Shown: piece after piece, positions 59,903 to 64,000 of the stretch
How positions within the stretch are numbered: position 1 is the first letter of the stretch
Layout: each line of letters opens with the position of its first letter
Source of the DNA: DASPJL01 sp035628645
Lineage (GTDB): Bacteria; Bacteroidota; Bacteroidia; Cytophagales; Cyclobacteriaceae
DNA length: 64,000 bases
NCBI GenBank assembly: GCA_035628645.1
Contig: DASPJL010000195.1
Coordinates: 62,001-126,000 of the forward strand
Direction of reading: 5' to 3'
Notes under the pieces: model-generated
Databases searched by the model: none
What the model saw: the letters and a program-made list of their open reading frames with translations, nothing else
Told to the model about the DNA's origin: nothing
Position numbers and translations under genes: made by a program

Positions 59903-60457
59903 ATGGCAACTCCAAGATTAAAAGAAACTTATCTTAAAGAAATTGTTCCCTCTTTGAAGGAGAAATTTCAATTTAAGTCAATAATGCAAGTTCCTAAGAT
60001 TACAAAAATCTGCATTAATAAAGGTATAGGAGCCGCAGTAGCCGACAAGAAATTGGTAGATGTAGGAGTAGAAGAACTTACTACAATAACAGGCCAAAAG
60101 GCAGTGGCAACTAAATCCAAGAAGGCCATCTCTAATTTTAAGTTACGTGAGAATATGCCTATTGGGGCAAAAGTAACTTTGAGGGGAGATAAAATGTATG
60201 AATTTTTAGATAGATTGACAACAATAGCGCTTCCCAGGGTTAGGGATTTTAGAGGAATAAGTGAAAAAGGATTTGATGGCCGTGGAAATTATACATTAGG
60301 TGTAAAGGAACAAATTATTTTTCCGGAAATAAGTATTGATAAAGTTCAAAAGATTTCTGGAATGGATATCACATTTGTGACTACTGCACAGAATGATGAG
60401 GAGAGTTTTGAATTATTAAAAGCATTTGGATTGCCGTTCGCAAACCAGAAAAAATAA
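59903..60457 (+). CDS. rplE: 50S ribosomal protein L5
   Basis: 184 residues from the ATG at 59903; the frame is open 15 nt earlier, inside rplX. It has QVPKITKICINKGIG, the P-site-contacting loop and FRGISEKGFDGRGNYTLGVKEQIIFPEI, core FRGISEKGFDGRGNYTLGVK. It binds 5S rRNA and the P-site tRNA. Confidence 0.97.
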   Translation: MATPRLKETYLKEIVPSLKEKFQFKSIMQVPKITKICINKGIGAAVADKKLVDVGVEELTTITGQKAVATKSKKAISNFKLRENMPIGAKVTLRGDKMYEFLDRLTTIALPRVRDFRGISEKGFDGRGNYTLGVKEQIIFPEISIDKVQKISGMDITFVTTAQNDEESFELLKAFGLPFANQKK

Positions 60458-60461
60458 TGAT

Positions 60462-60731
60462 ATGGCTAAAGAATCAATAAAAGCTAGAGAACGCAAAAGA
60501 GAAAAATTAGTAGCTAAATATGCTGCAAAAAGAGCAGAGCTAAAGGCAAAGGGAGATTATGAAGCGTTAGATAAACTTCCAAGAAATGCTTCTCCTGTTA
60601 GATTACACAACAGATGTAAATTGACTGGAAGACCAAGAGGATACCTAAGAAAATTTGGAATAAACAGAGTAACGTTTAGAGAAATGGCTTCTGATGGTAA
60701 GATTCCAGGTTTAACAAAATCAAGCTGGTAA
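60462..60731 (+). CDS. rpsN: 30S ribosomal protein S14
   Basis: 89 residues from the ATG at 60462; the frame is open earlier but overlaps rplE. It has HNRCKLTGRPRGYLRKFGINRVTFRE, core RCKLTGRPRGYLRKFGINR. Only one Cys is present, so this is the zinc-free (C-minus) form without the CxxC pairs of short zinc S14. It ends the first part of the block, before an internal promoter. Confidence 0.96.
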   Translation: MAKESIKARERKREKLVAKYAAKRAELKAKGDYEALDKLPRNASPVRLHNRCKLTGRPRGYLRKFGINRVTFREMASDGKIPGLTKSSW

Positions 60732-60749
60732 ACTTTTTAAGGAAAAAAG

Positions 60750-60780
60750 TTTTATTAATTGCAATAATTATCTATTTTTG
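60750..60780 (+). promoter_or_regulatory. Candidate internal promoter before rpsH
   Basis: TATTTTTG (60773-60780) matches TAnnTTTG, with only a T-rich stretch (TTTT at 60750-60753) at the -33 position. The 82-nt gap rpsN-rpsH is the largest in this operon, which supports a promoter here. Confidence 0.5.
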
Positions 60781-60813
60781 CAGCCCTGTTTTTAACAATA
60801 AATAAATTAAATA

Positions 60814-61209
60814 ATGACTGATCCAATAGCAGATTATCTTACAAGATTAAGAAACGCTATAAAAGCGAATCATAGGATCGTTGAAATACCTGCTTCAAAT
60901 ATTAAGAAAGAGCTTACAAAAGTACTTTTTGATAAGGGTTTTATTCAAAACTATAAGTTTGTTGAGGCTGCCCCTCAAGGTACTATTAAAATAGCGCTCA
61001 AATATCATCCGGTGCTTAAAACACCGGCTATAGTCTCCTTAGAAAGGGTAAGTAAGCCTGGCTTAAGAAAGTATGTTAATCATTTAAGTATGCCAAGGGT
61101 TTTAAGTGGACTGGGTGTTGCTATCATTTCTACTTCTAAAGGAGTAATGACAGATAAGGAAGCCAGACAGCAAAATATCGGTGGTGAAGTTCTTTGTTAC
61201 GTATATTAA
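60814..61209 (+). CDS. rpsH: 30S ribosomal protein S8
   Basis: 131 residues. It begins TDPIADYLTRLRNA and ends with LGVAIISTSKGVMTDKEARQQNIGGEVLCYVY, core STSKGVMTDKEARQQNIGGE, both standard. It binds 16S rRNA and in many bacteria represses the spc operon. Confidence 0.97.
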   Translation: MTDPIADYLTRLRNAIKANHRIVEIPASNIKKELTKVLFDKGFIQNYKFVEAAPQGTIKIALKYHPVLKTPAIVSLERVSKPGLRKYVNHLSMPRVLSGLGVAIISTSKGVMTDKEARQQNIGGEVLCYVY

Positions 61210-61222
61210 TTAAATAGTTGAA

Positions 61223-61777
61223 ATGTCACGAATAGGAAATAAACCTATAGCTATTCCTAACAATGTTACTATTACTATAGATAAAACTTTAGTAACTGTA
61301 AAGGGACCCAAAGGAACGCTTGCTCAAAAGGTAGATTCAGATATTAAAGTGGAAATAGAGGGGACTGAGCTTCTTGTAAAGCGACCAACTGACCAAAAAA
61401 GACATAAAGCGCTCCATGGTCTGTACAGATCTCTCATCAATAATATGATAATTGGTGTGAGCGATGGATATAAACATAGTTTGGAATTAGTAGGGGTTGG
61501 ATATAAAGTTACTGCAAGTGCTAATGTTTTGGAGTTGAACTTGGGATATTCTCATAATATCTTTCTTTCCGTTCCTCAGGAGATAGCCGTATCTGCAGCT
61601 ACTGAAAAAGGAAAAAACCCAACTATTACGCTTTCAGGCATTGATAAGCAACTGTTAGGTCAAATTGCTGCAAAGATTAGATCATTCAGAAAGGTGGAAC
61701 CATATAAAGGAAAAGGTATCAGATTCTCTGGTGAAGTTGTAAGAAGAAAAGCTGGTAAAACAGCAGCTAAAAAATAA
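61223..61777 (+). CDS. rplF: 50S ribosomal protein L6
   Basis: 184 residues, two similar domains. It begins SRIGNKPIAIPNNV and has the late PYKGKGIRFSGEVVRRKAGKTAAKK, core PYKGKGIRFSGEVVRRKAGK. It sits near the factor-binding site. 13 nt after rpsH. Confidence 0.97.
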   Translation: MSRIGNKPIAIPNNVTITIDKTLVTVKGPKGTLAQKVDSDIKVEIEGTELLVKRPTDQKRHKALHGLYRSLINNMIIGVSDGYKHSLELVGVGYKVTASANVLELNLGYSHNIFLSVPQEIAVSAATEKGKNPTITLSGIDKQLLGQIAAKIRSFRKVEPYKGKGIRFSGEVVRRKAGKTAAKK

Positions 61778-61782
61778 TAAAT

Positions 61783-62133
61783 ATGGCGACTAAAAAGGAC
61801 AGTAGACGTATTAAAATTAAGAAAAGTATTAGGGCGAAAATTTCGGGCACTTCTTCAACCCCAAGATTGTCAGTCTTTAAGAGCAATACTTCAATTTACG
61901 CACAGTTGATCGATGATTCAACTGGCAGGACAATTGTAAGCAGCTCATCTAAGGAAGTTTCAAGTGAGAAGAATGCTAATATTGAGATATCGGTTTCTGT
62001 AGGGAAGAAATTGGCAGAGAAAGCACTTTCTACTGGTATAGAAAAGGTGACTTTTGATAGAAATGGTTATTTGTATCACGGTAAGCTTAAAGCTTTAGCA
62101 GAAGGTGCTAGAGAAGGAGGCCTTAAATTTTAA
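61783..62133 (+). CDS. rplR: 50S ribosomal protein L18
   Basis: 116 residues with a basic N-terminus, then PRLSVFKSNTSIYAQLIDD and the C-terminal FDRNGYLYHGKLKALAEGAREGGLKF, core NGYLYHGKLKALAEGAREGG. It binds 5S rRNA. 5 nt after rplF. Confidence 0.97.
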   Translation: MATKKDSRRIKIKKSIRAKISGTSSTPRLSVFKSNTSIYAQLIDDSTGRTIVSSSSKEVSSEKNANIEISVSVGKKLAEKALSTGIEKVTFDRNGYLYHGKLKALAEGAREGGLKF

Positions 62134-62139
62134 TTTGAT

Positions 62140-62658
62140 ATGTCTCAAATCAATATAAGATCAGTTAAAGCAAGCGAAACGGATCTCAAGGAAAAGGTTG
62201 TAGCAATACAAAGAGTTGCAAAAGTTGTAAAAGGAGGTCGAAGATTCAGCTTCTCTGCTATTGTGGTGGTGGGTGACGGGCAAGGCGTTGTAGGATATGG
62301 TTTAGGAAAAGCCAATGAAGTTACAGACGCTATTACTAAAGGAATAGACGATGCTAAAAAGAATTTAATTAGAGTTCCTATCTTAAAGGGAACCGTTCCT
62401 CACGTTGCAACCGGTAAATTCAGTGGTGGTTTTGTTCTTTTAAAGCCTGCTGCTCCTGGAACTGGTGTTCTTGCCGGCGGTTCAATGCGTGCAGTTCTTG
62501 AAAGTGCAGGTATTAAAGATGTATTGGCAAAATCAAAAGGTTCATCTAATCCTCATAATGTGGTAAAAGCAACTTTTGATGCGTTACTTAACATGAGAGA
62601 TCCTTTTACTGTTGCACAGCAAAGATCAGTTTCTCTATCAAAAGTATTTAATGGATAA
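62140..62658 (+). CDS. rpsE: 30S ribosomal protein S5
   Basis: 172 residues. It has the loop AKVVKGGRRFSFSAIVVVGDG, core KVVKGGRRFSFSAIVVVGDG, and GKFSGGFVLLKPAAPGTGVLAGGSMRAVLE, core KPAAPGTGVLAGGSMRAVLE. It is part of the mRNA entry site and fidelity network (ram region). Confidence 0.97.
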   Translation: MSQINIRSVKASETDLKEKVVAIQRVAKVVKGGRRFSFSAIVVVGDGQGVVGYGLGKANEVTDAITKGIDDAKKNLIRVPILKGTVPHVATGKFSGGFVLLKPAAPGTGVLAGGSMRAVLESAGIKDVLAKSKGSSNPHNVVKATFDALLNMRDPFTVAQQRSVSLSKVFNG

Positions 62659-62660
62659 TC

Positions 62661-62840
62661 ATGAGCAAGGTTAGAATTACACAAAGTAAGAGCGTAATTG
62701 GTCAGCAGAACCGTCAAAAGTTAACAGTAAAAGCATTAGGTTTAGGCAAGATCAATAGTTCTGTTGAGGTTGAGCTAACGCCTCAAATCAAAGGAATGAT
62801 TGACAAAGTGAAACACATTGTTACTGTAAATGAATTATAA
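62661..62840 (+). CDS. rpmD: 50S ribosomal protein L30
   Basis: 59 residues: an ATG 2 nt after the rpsE stop and a TAA at 62838-62840. It has VRITQSKSVIGQQNRQKLTV and ALGLGKINSSVEV, as in L30, and the position between rpsE and rplO is the conserved one. A 65-nt gap to rplO shows no clear terminator. Confidence 0.95.
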   Translation: MSKVRITQSKSVIGQQNRQKLTVKALGLGKINSSVEVELTPQIKGMIDKVKHIVTVNEL

Positions 62841-62905
62841 CTTTTCATTTTTGTGTTTCTAAATTAATATTGATAAATAGTTGAATTCCTATAATAGAAT
62901 TTAAA

Positions 62906-63352
62906 ATGAAATTAAATCAATTAAAACCTGCTGAAGGTGCCACTAAGGTAAAAAAGAGATTGGGAAGAGGTACAGGATCAGGAATGGGTGGAACTTCTAC
63001 CAGAGGTCATAAAGGAGCAAAATCTCGTTCAGGTTACAGCAGCAAAAAAGGGTTTGAAGGAGGACAAATGCCTCTTCAAAGAAGAATTCCCAAGTTTGGC
63101 TTTAGAAATCCAAATAGAATAGAATATAAAAGTATAAATTTGGATTCTTTACAAGAATTAGTAAATAAGACTGGCGCAACAGCTGTAGATTTTGATCTAT
63201 TTGTATCAAACGGACTTGTTTCAAAAAATGATCTTGTTAAAATTTTGGGTAGAGGGGAGTTTACAAGCGGAATCGAAGTAAAAGCACATGCTTTTTCCGC
63301 ATCTGCAGTTAAAAGTATAGAAAAAGTAGGAGGAAAAGCTATTACTTTATAA
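62906..63352 (+). CDS. rplO: 50S ribosomal protein L15
   Basis: 148 residues. The Gly/Arg-rich N-terminus has KRLGRGTGSGMGGTSTRGHKGAKSR, core GRGTGSGMGGTSTRGHKGAK, then GFEGGQMPLQRRIPKFGF. It has the late VKAHAFSASAVKSIEKVGGK. It acts late in 50S assembly. 1 nt before secY. Confidence 0.97.
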   Translation: MKLNQLKPAEGATKVKKRLGRGTGSGMGGTSTRGHKGAKSRSGYSSKKGFEGGQMPLQRRIPKFGFRNPNRIEYKSINLDSLQELVNKTGATAVDFDLFVSNGLVSKNDLVKILGRGEFTSGIEVKAHAFSASAVKSIEKVGGKAITL

Positions 63353-63353
63353 T

Positions 63354-64000
63354 ATGAAAAAGTTTATAACTACTATAAGAAACATTTTCTCAATTGAGGA
63401 TCTTAGAACCCGTATTATCAATACCATTGGGTTCATCCTAATTTTCAGATTGGGTTCTTTTGTAGTTTTACCTGGTGTGGATCCCTCTAAATTAAGAGAA
63501 GGTGACATATCTGGAGTTTTAGGCTTACTCGATGCTTTTACCGGAGGTGCATTTAATAATGCATCTGTTTTTGCATTAGGTATAATGCCATATATTACTG
63601 CCTCCATTGTTCTTCAACTTTTGACAGTTGCTGTTCCTTATTTTCAGAAGATGCAAAAGGAGGGTGAATCTGGGAGGAAGAAAATTAGTCAGATCACACG
63701 TGTTTTGACTATTGGGGTTTGTATCGCACAGTCTTTTGCCTTTATTGCTGGTATGATTCCGGCTGAATCTATTGTTATAAATACCAGTTTATTCACTGGT
63801 TACGCTTTGGTTATTCTTACCGCTGGTACTATATTTTGTATGTGGATCGGTGAAAGAATGACGGAAAAAGGGATTGGAAATGGAATATCGATGCTTATTA
63901 TGATCGGTATTATCTCAAGATTTCCTACTGCTTTATTGTCAGAGGCAATGGCTAGACAAATGGGAGGTGCATTGATATTCTTGGCAGAAATTATTGCGTT
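63354..64000 (+). CDS. secY: Preprotein translocase subunit SecY (partial, runs off the window)
   Basis: The first 215 codons only. After FSIEDLRTRIINTIGFILIFRLGSFVVLPGVDP (core RTRIINTIGFILIFRLGSF) come the plug region, ALGIMPYITASIVLQLLTVAVPYF and EGESGRKKISQITRVLT, and the helix with GERMTEKGIGNGISMLIMIGI, core ERMTEKGIGNGISMLIM, all typical of SecY up to about the fifth membrane segment. It is the channel of the Sec translocon, with SecE encoded at 39012. The 3' part is beyond the window. Confidence 0.97.
   Translation, partial: MKKFITTIRNIFSIEDLRTRIINTIGFILIFRLGSFVVLPGVDPSKLREGDISGVLGLLDAFTGGAFNNASVFALGIMPYITASIVLQLLTVAVPYFQKMQKEGESGRKKISQITRVLTIGVCIAQSFAFIAGMIPAESIVINTSLFTGYALVILTAGTIFCMWIGERMTEKGIGNGISMLIMIGIISRFPTALLSEAMARQMGGALIFLAEIIA

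Overview
The window looks like a chromosomal segment of a low-GC member of the Bacteroidota, probably Cytophagales-like. The evidence is a SusC/SusD pair, a FecR-type sensor, CRTAC1-type FG-GAP lipoproteins, DUF2723 and DUF3467 genes, starts without clear Shine-Dalgarno sequences, and several promoters of the Bacteroidota type (TTTG, 19 nt, TAnnTTTG). I see no IS element, prophage, CRISPR array or rRNA gene.

Layout. 1-5.7 kb (+): a glycan cluster with the tail of one GT4 glycosyltransferase, a complete GT4, an SDR oxidoreductase, a GmhB-like phosphatase, a two-domain HldE and a GT9 heptosyltransferase-like enzyme. Together these can make and transfer an ADP-heptose-type sugar, although gmhA and hldD are not in view. 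5.8-7.9 kb (-): a small hypothetical protein and an M3 oligopeptidase. 8.2-19.7 kb (+): an outer-membrane uptake locus with an orphan short FecR, SusC, SusD, a 1184-residue FG-GAP/ASPIC-UnbV lipoprotein and a second FG-GAP lipoprotein carrying one haem c motif. 19.8-22.7 kb: EF-P, an SGNH esterase lipoprotein, a CbpA-like J-protein (-) and a divergent Hsp20 with a sigma-54-like promoter. 22.7-29.5 kb (-): a membrane VWA-like protein, a DUF2723 membrane protein, thioredoxin and an M42 peptidase. 29.7-37 kb: a TPR protein, two GT2 enzymes, an ECF sigma/anti-sigma pair, gmk, nadD, and (-) frr, pyrH and a biotin-carrier protein.

37-64 kb (+) is the conserved information-processing block: tRNA-Tyr, tRNA-Gly, tRNA-Thr, tuf; tRNA-Trp, secE, nusG, rplKAJL, rpoBC, a DUF3467 gene; rpsL, rpsG, fusA, rpsJ; then rplC through secY, which runs off the right edge. 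Promoters and terminators divide it into at least five transcription units, including an unexpected terminator plus new promoter between rpsJ and rplC.

The least explained parts are the SusCD/FG-GAP/cytochrome locus, the sigma-54-like promoter with an upstream palindrome at hsp20, and a scatter of short-period (7, 8 and 11 bp) intergenic repeats. All family calls come from reading motifs by eye; no database search was run.
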